The notes beneath the pieces were generated by a model. The model had not been told where the DNA came from and made no database searches. It saw nothing but the letters and a program-made list of their open reading frames with translations. A stretch of 42,922 nucleotides of DNA from a virus. Below, piece by piece: positions 7,510 to 14,529 of the stretch. Where the stretch lies: positions 1-42,922 of the IMG/VR virus record IMGVR_UViG_3300036806_000241; one strand, written 5' to 3'. Position numbers and translations under genes: made by a program. Within the stretch, counting starts at the first letter, position 1; every line of letters begins with the position of its first letter.

Positions 7510-8019
7510 ATGGAACACCAGAAAGTGAGCCTCATCGCGGTCAAGGGACAGCCGCCCGGCCACGGAGTAGTCGAATTCCTCTGGGAATTGCTGAAGGAAC
7601 GCGAGGCCGAGCGCTGGACGAACATCAGCCACCAGAACATGCCGAGCATGCAAGAGCACCTGGATTACGTCGGTAACCATCCCTACCGTGCGTGGTATCT
7701 GATCCAGAACACGACTGCGGAACTCGTGGGCTCGATCAGTCTCTCCCCGCGAAACGAGATCGGCATCCACATCGCCCGCTTGCATCGCCGGCACGGGTAT
7801 GCGAGCGCAGCGATCAAGGAGCTCCTGCGAACCCACGGGGCGCTTCCGGGAGTCCCCGGGGTCAGTTCCGATGAATTTCTCGCCAACATCAACCCGAGGA
7901 ATGCCGCCTCGATCGCGCTCTTCGAGCGCTTGGGCGGGATTCCCTTACAGATCACTTTCCGAATCCCGAAGCTGCACGAGGTGAAAGATGCCGAAGTCCG
8001 AACGCAAGCCCAGGCATAA
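7510..8019 (+). CDS. GNAT-family acetyltransferase (possible PseH role)
   Basis: 169 residues. A central ELVGSISLSPRNEIGIHI strand pair is followed by RRHGYASAAIKELL, the acetyl-CoA pyrophosphate-binding region of the GNAT fold. FLANINPRNAASIALFERLGG then supplies the conserved late strand and helix. In the pseudaminic acid pathway PseH, a GNAT enzyme, N-acetylates the 4-amino sugar. Position between HisF2 and PseI fits that role, but the first 60 residues are not clearly PseH-like, so the specificity is inferred from context. An excellent ribosome binding site (GGAGGAGG) precedes the ATG. A different acceptor, such as a host protein, cannot be excluded. Confidence 0.75.
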   Translation: MEHQKVSLIAVKGQPPGHGVVEFLWELLKEREAERWTNISHQNMPSMQEHLDYVGNHPYRAWYLIQNTTAELVGSISLSPRNEIGIHIARLHRRHGYASAAIKELLRTHGALPGVPGVSSDEFLANINPRNAASIALFERLGGIPLQITFRIPKLHEVKDAEVRTQAQA

Positions 8020-8503
8020 GGACGCTCTGGATAGTTTCGCCACCGCGCCCCTTGATCGGGTGCTGCAGCTCGTCCTCTGGAAGCTGCGACACAAGAACCC
8101 GGAGATGGCGGTCCTCATCACCGAGGGCGATATCACCGGGTTCGAGCAGTCGATGAGCTACCAGGGGGTGGTGCCCGCGATCCTGATCGAGCGCCCACAA
8201 GGCCGCCCGGCACACGCCGGTGCCCGCGGGAAGGTGGTGAGCGTGGCGCCCTTCTCGGGGGAACCCCCCCGTCCCTTCGTCATCGTCGCCGTGGTGGAGC
8301 GGGGGAAGAAGAACGCGATCCGGGCGATCGAGAACAACCAGGATGACTTCGAGCGGGGGGATCTTGCCCGGCGGATCGCGCTTGCCCGCGGGAAGGCTGC
8401 CACGCTCGCGCAGCAGGTGAGGAACGCCGCCGCAAGCGGGGATTTCACCTCCGGGACCCTGGAGGACGCCGCTGAAGCGCTCGAAGTGCTCGCCAAAGCA
8501 TGA
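7988..8503 (+). CDS. Hypothetical phage protein
   Basis: 171 residues, with an ATG located 32 bases inside the acetyltransferase gene. The N-terminus is basic (MPKSERKPRHKDALD), followed by mixed alpha/beta segments (ILIERPQGRPAHAG, VIVAVVERGKKN) and a helical C-terminal half. No known motif is visible. Its stop overlaps the pseI start. Confidence 0.6.
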   Translation: MPKSERKPRHKDALDSFATAPLDRVLQLVLWKLRHKNPEMAVLITEGDITGFEQSMSYQGVVPAILIERPQGRPAHAGARGKVVSVAPFSGEPPRPFVIVAVVERGKKNAIRAIENNQDDFERGDLARRIALARGKAATLAQQVRNAAASGDFTSGTLEDAAEALEVLAKA

Positions 8504-9522
8504 GCGAATACCCGTTCTTCGTCGCGGAGATGGGGGCGAACCACAACCATGATCTTGATCTGGCGCTCGCGATTGCCGATGCGGCCAAGTCCGTCGGCGC
8601 GGATGCCCTGAAGCTGCAGACCTACACCCCCGAGTGCATGGTGGTGCGCGAGCAGAAGGCGCTTGCGACCGGCCCCTGGGCGGGGATAAGCCTGTGGGAG
8701 CTCTACGAGCGCGCCGCGCTCCCCTGGTCCTGGCACCAGAGGATCTTCGAGCACTGTCACTCGATCGGGCTCCCCTGCTTCAGCAGCCCCTTCTCGATCG
8801 AAGCGGTGGATCTCCTTGAGCGCCTGGGTTGCCCGATGTACAAGATCGCGAGCTTCGAGATCCTCGACCTCGAGCTGATCGAGCGCTGCGCCAAGACCGG
8901 ACAGCCCCTCGTCATTTCAACGGGCATGGCGACGATGTTGGAGATCGGGGATGCGATCGAGGCCGCGCGCGCCGGCGGGTGCGTGGGGGAGCAGCTGACG
9001 CTCCTCAAGTGCACGAGCTCTTACCCCGCTCCCGCCTCCGAGGCGAACCTGCGCACGATGCCAGACCTTGGCAAGTTCGGCTGCCGGGTCGGGTTGTCTG
9101 ACCACACCCGAGGCGTGGGGGTCGCCGTGGCGGCGGCGCTCGGCGGCGCCACCATGATCGAGCGGCATTTCACCCTGGGGGTGGCCGATAAAGGCCCCGA
9201 TGTGCCCTTTTCGAGCTCCCCGCACCAGTTCAGGCAGATGATCGAGGCGGTGCACGACGCGATCGACGCCCAGGGCTCGGGGCGCTTGGGGCCCACGGCC
9301 TCGGAAATGCCCATGCTTGAGCTGCGGCGCACCTTGCGGGCCCTGCGGGGGATCAGGGAGGGCGAAGTCTTCACCCGGCAGAACATCGGTGCGCGGCGCC
9401 CCGCTGGAGGCCTGCCACCGCGCTTCATCTCCCGCTTCCTGGGAGGCTTTGCCCCCCACGCCATCCAGGCTGGGGAAGCCCTGACCGAGGACACTGTTCC
9501 ACGTGAAACCGGCTCGAGGTGA
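8500..9522 (+). CDS. pseI: PseI/NeuB-type nonulosonic acid synthase (pseudaminic acid synthase)
   Basis: 340 residues comprising the NeuB TIM barrel (about 1-270) and a C-terminal SAF/antifreeze-like domain (about 280-340). The enzyme condenses a 6-carbon amino sugar with phosphoenolpyruvate. Seen motifs are VAEMGANHNHDLDLAL, GADALKLQTYTPE, FSSPFSIEAVDLLE, YKIASFEI, VISTGMAT, LLKCTSSYPAP, GLSDHTRG and MIERHFTL; the last two hold the metal-binding histidines of NeuB enzymes. LWELYERAALPW is closer to PseI (LYxxAxTPW) than to NeuB. Length is standard and no key residue is missing. The gene overlaps the small terminase start by 20 bases, so sugar synthesis and packaging genes share a transcript. 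Confidence 0.92.
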   Translation: MSEYPFFVAEMGANHNHDLDLALAIADAAKSVGADALKLQTYTPECMVVREQKALATGPWAGISLWELYERAALPWSWHQRIFEHCHSIGLPCFSSPFSIEAVDLLERLGCPMYKIASFEILDLELIERCAKTGQPLVISTGMATMLEIGDAIEAARAGGCVGEQLTLLKCTSSYPAPASEANLRTMPDLGKFGCRVGLSDHTRGVGVAVAAALGGATMIERHFTLGVADKGPDVPFSSSPHQFRQMIEAVHDAIDAQGSGRLGPTASEMPMLELRRTLRALRGIREGEVFTRQNIGARRPAGGLPPRFISRFLGGFAPHAIQAGEALTEDTVPRETGSR

Positions 9523-10111
9523 GCGCCGTTACGCGGTCTTCGCGCAGGAATACGCGAAGCACCACAACGCCACCCGGGCGGCGATCACCGCCGGCTACAG
9601 CCCCAAGAGCGCAAACTCCCAGGGCAGTAGGTTGTTGACCCATGCCAAGGTTTTGGAGATTCTGAGCGCGCTCGAAGCCAAAGCGCTCGAGCAAGCCGGG
9701 ATCGATACCGTAGCGCTTCTGCGGGAATCCAAGCGGATCGGGTTCTCCGATCCGCGCAAGCTCTTCCACCCCGATGGCCGCCCCAAGCAGCCCCACGAGT
9801 TGGATGACGATACGGCGGCCGCGGTCTGCGGGATCGAACGCATGGTCGAATACAGGGAGTCCGTCGGGAAGAACGGCAAGCCGCGCAAGCAGCGCGTCGT
9901 CACCTTCCGGTATAAGCTCCTTGACAAGAACCCGACCCACGAGCGCCTCTTCAAGCACAAGGGCCTCTTCAAGCAGGAGGTGCTGCCGCCCCTGCCCGGG
10001 GATATCGAGGTGGAGGAGGTGAGCGCTCTGGATCTCGCGCGGCGTATCGCCTTCATCCTCGTCGTCGGGGCACGACACAAGAAAGAGGCCGCTTCGGGCA
10101 AACGCAAATGA
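9503..10111 (+). CDS. terS: Terminase small subunit
   Basis: 202 residues of Terminase_2 type. The N-terminal helix-turn-helix region (RRYAVFAQEYAKHHNATRAA, ITAGYSPKSANSQGSRLL) is the usual DNA-recognition part that binds the packaging site. The C-terminal part is basic and low in recognisable motifs. The GTG start lies within the end of pseI. The large subunit gene is not adjacent but begins at 14530, an unusual separation of over 4 kb. Confidence 0.85.
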   Translation: MKPARGERRYAVFAQEYAKHHNATRAAITAGYSPKSANSQGSRLLTHAKVLEILSALEAKALEQAGIDTVALLRESKRIGFSDPRKLFHPDGRPKQPHELDDDTAAAVCGIERMVEYRESVGKNGKPRKQRVVTFRYKLLDKNPTHERLFKHKGLFKQEVLPPLPGDIEVEEVSALDLARRIAFILVVGARHKKEAASGKRK

Positions 10112-10124
10112 AGGGGATTCTCCG

Positions 10125-10406
10125 GTGGCGAGGGCAAGCAGGAAGAACCGGGAGATCGTGCGCATCCTCGCGAAGCGAACGAGCAGAGGGCGCCTCGTGG
10201 CAACGCTGCCCTGCCCGCTGACCACCCGGCAGCGCACGCTGTGCCAACTCCTCGCTGATGGCCGCCGGCTGGTCGACCTGGGCAAGGAGCTCGGAGCATC
10301 CAAGACCTTGCTCACGCAACGGGCCGATGCAATCCGCGATCTCCTGGATGCGAAGACCACCACGCACGCCGTCGTGATCGCGGTGAGAAACGGCTGGGTG
10401 AGGTGA
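10125..10406 (+). CDS. LuxR-type HTH DNA-binding protein
   Basis: 93 residues. The C-terminal 62 residues match the GerE/LuxR helix-turn-helix: LTTRQRTLCQLLADGRRLVD, LGKELGASKTLLTQRADAI, RDLLDAKTTTHAV. The first 28 residues are very basic. It has no receiver or ligand domain, so it would act as a stand-alone transcription regulator or DNA-binding accessory protein. GTG start; the stop overlaps the methyltransferase start by one or four bases depending on the chosen start. Confidence 0.7.
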   Translation: MARASRKNREIVRILAKRTSRGRLVATLPCPLTTRQRTLCQLLADGRRLVDLGKELGASKTLLTQRADAIRDLLDAKTTTHAVVIAVRNGWVR

Positions 10407-11197
10407 TGAGGCCATTGGCGATCGATTTGTTCTGCGGCCTCGGCGGTTGGACCGAAGGCCTGCTCAAGGAGGGCTGGTGGGTGATCGGCTTCGACATCGA
10501 GCGCCACGATTACGGGACAGGAGGCTATCCCGCGCAGCTCGTGCTGCAGGATGTGTTGACGCTCCACGGCTCGCAGTTCAAAGATGCGGACCTGATCGTC
10601 GCGAGTCCGCCCTGCCAGGCCTACAGCTACCGCGCTATGCCCTGGTCGCGCGCTAAGGCTTTGCCGCCTCCTGATAATTCGCTGTTCGAGGCGTGCTTTC
10701 GGATTCAGCGCGAAGCTATCGAAGTTGCGGGACATTTCATCCCGCTCGTGGTCGAGAACGTGCGCGGGGCGCAGAAGTGGGTCGGGCGAGCGCGCTGGAA
10801 CTTCGGGAGTTTCTATCTGTGGGGCGATGTGCCGGCGCTGATGCCGATGACACGCAAGGCTGTCAAGGTCGCGACAATGGGGCAAGGCTGGTATCCGCCA
10901 GACCATCCGAAGCACATTCCAGGTCTCGGCTTTAATACGCATGCTGCCCGAGCGATCAAGAACAATGGCGGCTCGTGGTTCAACGTCGCACACAACACCA
11001 CGAGCGGCAAGGGGCAGAATCCGGATGGTCGGAAGCTCAAGGATAGCGACGGCTACGAGCGCGACCATCCTGTGGCCTTTGGTTGGAAGAAACCGCGCAC
11101 ATCCAGCAAGAGCCTCGCCCGCAAAGCCGCCTCAGCAATGATCGCCAAGATTCCGCTAGTGCTCTCCCAGCATATCGCTCGCACGTTCAAGCCCTGA
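10406..11197 (+). CDS. Cytosine-C5 DNA methyltransferase-like protein
   Basis: 263 residues. The SAM-binding motif AIDLFCGLGGWTEGL is close to the N-terminus. IVASPPCQAYSY holds the catalytic PCQ cysteine, and PLVVENVRGAQKWVG holds the ENV motif. The target recognition region is short, and the C-terminal SLARKAASAMIAKIPLVLSQHIA fits the closing motif of the family when read in two parts. ATG at 10406 was preferred; a GTG at 10403 is equally placed. It probably protects phage DNA from host restriction; that is the usual role in phages, not shown here. No restriction enzyme gene is adjacent. Confidence 0.85.
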   Translation: MRPLAIDLFCGLGGWTEGLLKEGWWVIGFDIERHDYGTGGYPAQLVLQDVLTLHGSQFKDADLIVASPPCQAYSYRAMPWSRAKALPPPDNSLFEACFRIQREAIEVAGHFIPLVVENVRGAQKWVGRARWNFGSFYLWGDVPALMPMTRKAVKVATMGQGWYPPDHPKHIPGLGFNTHAARAIKNNGGSWFNVAHNTTSGKGQNPDGRKLKDSDGYERDHPVAFGWKKPRTSSKSLARKAASAMIAKIPLVLSQHIARTFKP

Positions 11198-11207
11198 TGT
11201 GCCTGCC

Positions 11208-11253
11208 GGGGCTTGTGCGCCCCTACCGATTCCCGTATCGTGCGCGGGAATCG
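11208..11253 (+). other. Tandem intergenic hairpins before the structural module
   Basis: Two inverted repeats lie in the 69-base gap after the methyltransferase gene. GGGGC (11208-11212) pairs with GCCCC (11219-11223). CGATTCCCG (11227-11235) pairs perfectly over 9 bases with CGGGAATCG (11245-11253). The second stem ends four bases before the GGAGG of the next gene. No T-run follows, so an RNA processing or stability element fits better than an intrinsic terminator. Confidence 0.6.
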
Positions 11254-11266
11254 CACCGGAGGCTGC

Positions 11267-11458
11267 ATGCCACAAGGGACCGCTGTAGCGCAGGTTGAGT
11301 CCAAGCTCAAGTCGCGCTACGGGTCGAACAAGCGTGCGATCTACGGCACGCTGAACAAGATCGGTCTGATGCACGGCTCCAAGGTCACCAAGAAGGGCAT
11401 GAAAAAGCCGCGCATGCTCAAGCGCAGCGCAGCGCCGCGCTACACGGCGATCACCTAA
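11267..11458 (+). CDS. Small basic phage protein
   Basis: 63 residues, strongly basic, with segments VAQVESKLKSRYGSNKRAIY and GTLNKIGLMHGSKVTKKG. The ATG at 11267 was chosen because GGAGG lies four bases upstream; the longer open frame from 11213 would run through the hairpins. Such small basic proteins are common just before head genes in podoviruses. Function unknown. Confidence 0.6.
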   Translation: MPQGTAVAQVESKLKSRYGSNKRAIYGTLNKIGLMHGSKVTKKGMKKPRMLKRSAAPRYTAIT

Positions 11459-11459
11459 A

Positions 11460-11765
11460 ATGCCAGCGCCCAAGGCCGATGAACCACGCCTGGTCAGCAT
11501 GCGCCGCCCGAAAAGAAAGGATGGCGGCAAGGACATCACCTCAGCATCCCCGATGGCGCAGGAGGAGTACTCCTACGGGCTGGGGATCCGCTTGGAGAAC
11601 TTCGAACTCGATGCCCTCAAGATGAAGCTGCCCGAGATCGGCCAGGAGTTCACGATCGAGGCCAAGGTCAAGGTGACGAACGTCCATCGCTCGGCCTCGA
11701 TCGAGCGCGACGACGAGGACCGTGGTGTGCAGCTGCAGATCATTGCCATGGCGATCGAGAAATAA
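11460..11765 (+). CDS. Capsid staple-like small structural protein
   Basis: 101 residues. After a basic leader the segment YSYGLGIRLENFELDALKMK and the beta strands EFTIEAKVKVTNVHRSAS and GVQLQIIAMAIEK resemble small head proteins annotated as capsid staples in related phages. The assignment is from recall of the pattern, so it stays tentative. It starts one base after the preceding stop. Confidence 0.55.
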   Translation: MPAPKADEPRLVSMRRPKRKDGGKDITSASPMAQEEYSYGLGIRLENFELDALKMKLPEIGQEFTIEAKVKVTNVHRSASIERDDEDRGVQLQIIAMAIEK

Positions 11766-11776
11766 GGAGCCCACCG

Positions 11777-12160
11777 ATGACCCAGCCTGGCGTATTCACT
11801 GGCGGCCGCGTCAACCTGCTCACCTCGACCTCGACGGGGATCGGCGCCTGGCAGAGGATCGATCGGACGCTGCGCAACATGGAGTTCCAAGCGACCATGC
11901 AGGGCTCGAGCATCGGCGCCCTCGTATCGGGCACGGTCTCGATCGAGGTATCCGAGGACGGGGTGAACCCGATCGCGACCAAGGCGGGCACGATCGCCTT
12001 CTCGAGCGTCGCGACGCCGGCGGTCGACGGGTTCGTGATCGACACGCACCACGAGTACGTGCGCGCGAATCTCTCCAGCTACTCGACCGCGAATTCAAGC
12101 GTCGGGGTGATCGCGACCCCCAATCTCGCGATCGACATTGCCGCCTGGCAGCCCAAGTGA
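11777..12160 (+). CDS. Putative structural (decoration or fibre) protein
   Basis: 127 residues, rich in Ser, Thr, Gly and beta-prone segments (LVSGTVSIEVSEDGVNP, AGTIAFSSVATPAVDGFV), with very few lysines. Composition and position among head genes suggest a virion surface protein. There is no enzymatic motif. An AAGGAG ribosome binding site precedes the ATG, and its stop overlaps the next gene. Confidence 0.55.
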   Translation: MTQPGVFTGGRVNLLTSTSTGIGAWQRIDRTLRNMEFQATMQGSSIGALVSGTVSIEVSEDGVNPIATKAGTIAFSSVATPAVDGFVIDTHHEYVRANLSSYSTANSSVGVIATPNLAIDIAAWQPK

Positions 12161-12840
12161 AGTCCCTGCGCTCGCTCTTCTCGCCCCTCGTGCTCGTGGG
12201 CGCGCTTCTTGTCCTGAGCGCGATGGCGGCAATGACGCTCAGCATCGGCGCCCAGGTCACGACCAATCCGAATGTGACTGGGGTCCCGGCGCCGCAGTCC
12301 GCGGTCGCGATCACCGGGGGCACGATCAGCGGCACTTCAGTTGCCGCGACCACGCTCTCATCGACCAGCACGACGACCTTCAGCGGGGTCACGACCGGGA
12401 CGAACGCCGACTTCGTGTGCATGGCCGCGGGCGGCGTCCTCACGCTTCAGACCTCCTCCTGCACGATCAGCTCGATCCGGTTCAAGACCGACGTCGAGCT
12501 CTACCAGGACGCGGCGCTCGCCGCGGTGCGCCTGCTGCACCCGGTCGCCTTCAACATGAAGCCCCAGGGCGCCCCCAACCCCGATCCGAACTTCGGCACC
12601 AGGCAGATCGGGCTCCTCGCCGAGAACGTCGCGGCGGTGGATCCCCGCATGGCGATCTACGAGCGCGACGGCAAGACCCCGAAGTCCTATCGCCAGGAAG
12701 CGCTGATCGCGCTCCTTGTGAAGGCGATCCAGGAGCAGCAGCTCGAGATCCTTTCCCTTCGCCGCACCGTTCAGGGCTTGACGAACGGCACGGTGTACAC
12801 CCGGAAGACGGACACCGCGACGAGCTCGGTCAGCCCGTGA
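12157..12840 (+). CDS. S74-type intramolecular chaperone domain protein with N-terminal signal-like segment
   Basis: 227 residues from a GTG that overlaps the previous stop. Residues 5-30 form a hydrophobic, signal-peptide-like segment (SPLVLVGALLVLSAMAAM). A Thr/Ser-rich shaft follows. The C-terminal 110 residues match the peptidase_S74/endosialidase chaperone pattern: SSIRFKTDVELY with the Ser...Lys pair, LLHPVAFNMKPQ, IGLLAENVAAVDPRMA, SYRQEALIALLVKAIQEQQ and a trailing helix. Such domains trimerise and then cleave themselves from tail fibres and spikes. Here the carrier part is very short and an export-like segment is present, which is unusual. It may be a fibre remnant or a separately acting trimerisation module. 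Confidence 0.75.
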   Translation: MKSLRSLFSPLVLVGALLVLSAMAAMTLSIGAQVTTNPNVTGVPAPQSAVAITGGTISGTSVAATTLSSTSTTTFSGVTTGTNADFVCMAAGGVLTLQTSSCTISSIRFKTDVELYQDAALAAVRLLHPVAFNMKPQGAPNPDPNFGTRQIGLLAENVAAVDPRMAIYERDGKTPKSYRQEALIALLVKAIQEQQLEILSLRRTVQGLTNGTVYTRKTDTATSSVSP

Positions 12841-12872
12841 TCTCCATATAAACGGAATAAGGAGACTTCGCC

Positions 12873-13370
12873 ATGGGTATCGCCCCTGCAAACTTGCAGG
12901 CCATCACCAAAGAGGGCCTGCGCAACCAAGGCATCACGAACGTCTACGGCCGGCGCGCCTCGATCGACATCGCGGGCTACGAGGTCGGCGAGCAGGACAC
13001 GAGAACGCCGATCGACGTCGTGAGCACGACCGCCCCCACATCCCTCGCACCCAACGGCTTCTCGCTCCTGGCCTGCACCGCGGCCTCGAGCGCGATCTAC
13101 ACGATGAACACGGCCGTGGGCTCGGTCTACAAGCAGATCACCCAGGTGAGCAGCTCCACCTTGGGCTACGTGGTGCAGTTCGGTGCGAACGCTCTGATCG
13201 TCACTTCGGCGGGCTCGAGCTTCAACCAGATCACGTTCCAGGGGGTCGGCCACACGGCGAACCTCGCGTGCGTGGTCCCCAGTTCAGGCCAGGGATCGAG
13301 CGCGAACACAGGTCCGGTGTGGATCTCCTGCTCGCCCGCTTCACCCGGCCTCGCGTTCTCGACCTTCTAG
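12873..13370 (+). CDS. Putative structural protein, beta-rich
   Basis: 165 residues following an AAGGAG ribosome binding site. Rich in Ser, Thr and Ala with beta segments (FGANALIVTSAGSSFNQITF) and several cysteines. No recognised domain. Location between other small head genes suggests a virion component. The function is unknown. Confidence 0.55.
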   Translation: MGIAPANLQAITKEGLRNQGITNVYGRRASIDIAGYEVGEQDTRTPIDVVSTTAPTSLAPNGFSLLACTAASSAIYTMNTAVGSVYKQITQVSSSTLGYVVQFGANALIVTSAGSSFNQITFQGVGHTANLACVVPSSGQGSSANTGPVWISCSPASPGLAFSTF

Positions 13371-13424
13371 GAGGCCCTGAGAACCCGTAGCAAAACCGTG
13401 CAAGATCAGAAAGCGAGGTTACAG

Positions 13425-14525
13425 ATGCAAGCAGCAGCAAAACCCCTGGTGCTGGGGCCCCGGGGGTTCGACAAGATCGCGATCGTCGGGAGCGCCCCGA
13501 GCTCCGTGCAGCTGGGACCCTGGGGGGACAAGTCCTGGGCGATCTGGGGATGTTCCCCCGGCGCCTACGGGATGATTCCGCCCAACCGATCCGACGTCTG
13601 GTTCGAGGTGCACCGCTGGGAACCCCCGGCGCTCGGGGATCCGAGGAATCCCGCGAACAAGCCCTGGTTCTCCCCGGAGTACACGCGCTTCCTCGAGCTC
13701 TTCGAGGGTCCGGTGTACATGTCGGCGCCCGTCCCCACCGTGGGGAACTGCGTCGTCTACCCCTTCGATGAGATGAACGCCGAGTTCGGGCCCTACTTCT
13801 GGACCTCGACCATGGCCTACATGCTCGCCCTCGCGATCAAGGTGCGTCCGCGCGCAATCGGCCTGTGGGGGGTGGACATGGCGCACGGCACCGAGTACGT
13901 GTTCCAGCGCCCCGCCTGCCAGCATTTCCTGGGGATCGCGGCGTCCTTGGGGATCCAGATCGTGCTGCCTCCGGAATCCGATCTCGAACAGCCGCACACC
14001 CCCTACGGGTTCATCGAGTACCACCCGCGCCACCAGAAGCTGCTGCGCCGGCGCGAGGAGCTGAATTCGCAGCTCGTGCATCACCAGAACACCATGACGG
14101 CGAGCTCGAAGCAGGCCGACATCATGCGCGGGGCGATCGACAACCTCGACTACGTCCTGAACACGTGGGCGGGGGATATCGACGTGGGCTTGCGCTTCTC
14201 CGACGCCATCTGCCATTCCGCGGTGCTGGGCGGGCGGCCCGCGCCCCTGGTCGCCGCCGCCCACCGCTTCGAGCAATCGGCCGTGCCCTTGCCCCTTACG
14301 CTTGACCCGCCCCTTGTGCCGCTGGATCGCAAGCAATGGGATGCGCCTGCTCCCGTTCCCGCGCGCCTCGCAGTCTCGGAGCTGATCGGCCAGCTGATGG
14401 AGCAGGATCCCGACACGCGCGGCCGTATCGCCCAGGCGGTGCTCCCGAAGCCTCCTACACCATTCGCCCCGATTCCGCCCGCTCCGATCCCGGCGAAGAA
14501 ACGCAAGCACAAGAAAGGGGGCTAG
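13425..14525 (+). CDS. Rossmann-like MptE/sialyltransferase-type protein with coiled-coil C-terminal region
   Basis: 366 residues. The ATG at 13425 was chosen because GAGG lies six bases upstream; a GTG at 13398 in the same frame has no clear ribosome binding site. The N-terminal domain has KIAIVGSAPSSVQLGPWGDK, WAIWGCSPGAYG, VWFEVHRWEP, STMAYMLALAIKVRPRAIGL and LWGVDMAHGTEYVFQR, resembling MptE-like/DUF115 and Cst-II-type sialyltransferase folds. The C-terminal 170 residues hold a helical stretch (RRREELNSQLVHHQNTMTAS) and a Pro/Lys-rich end. It parallels the smaller protein at 3493-4134. It sits immediately before the large terminase, so it may be a virion-linked glycosyltransferase; that role is inference. 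Confidence 0.62.
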   Translation: MQAAAKPLVLGPRGFDKIAIVGSAPSSVQLGPWGDKSWAIWGCSPGAYGMIPPNRSDVWFEVHRWEPPALGDPRNPANKPWFSPEYTRFLELFEGPVYMSAPVPTVGNCVVYPFDEMNAEFGPYFWTSTMAYMLALAIKVRPRAIGLWGVDMAHGTEYVFQRPACQHFLGIAASLGIQIVLPPESDLEQPHTPYGFIEYHPRHQKLLRRREELNSQLVHHQNTMTASSKQADIMRGAIDNLDYVLNTWAGDIDVGLRFSDAICHSAVLGGRPAPLVAAAHRFEQSAVPLPLTLDPPLVPLDRKQWDAPAPVPARLAVSELIGQLMEQDPDTRGRIAQAVLPKPPTPFAPIPPAPIPAKKRKHKKGG

Positions 14526-14529
14526 AACC

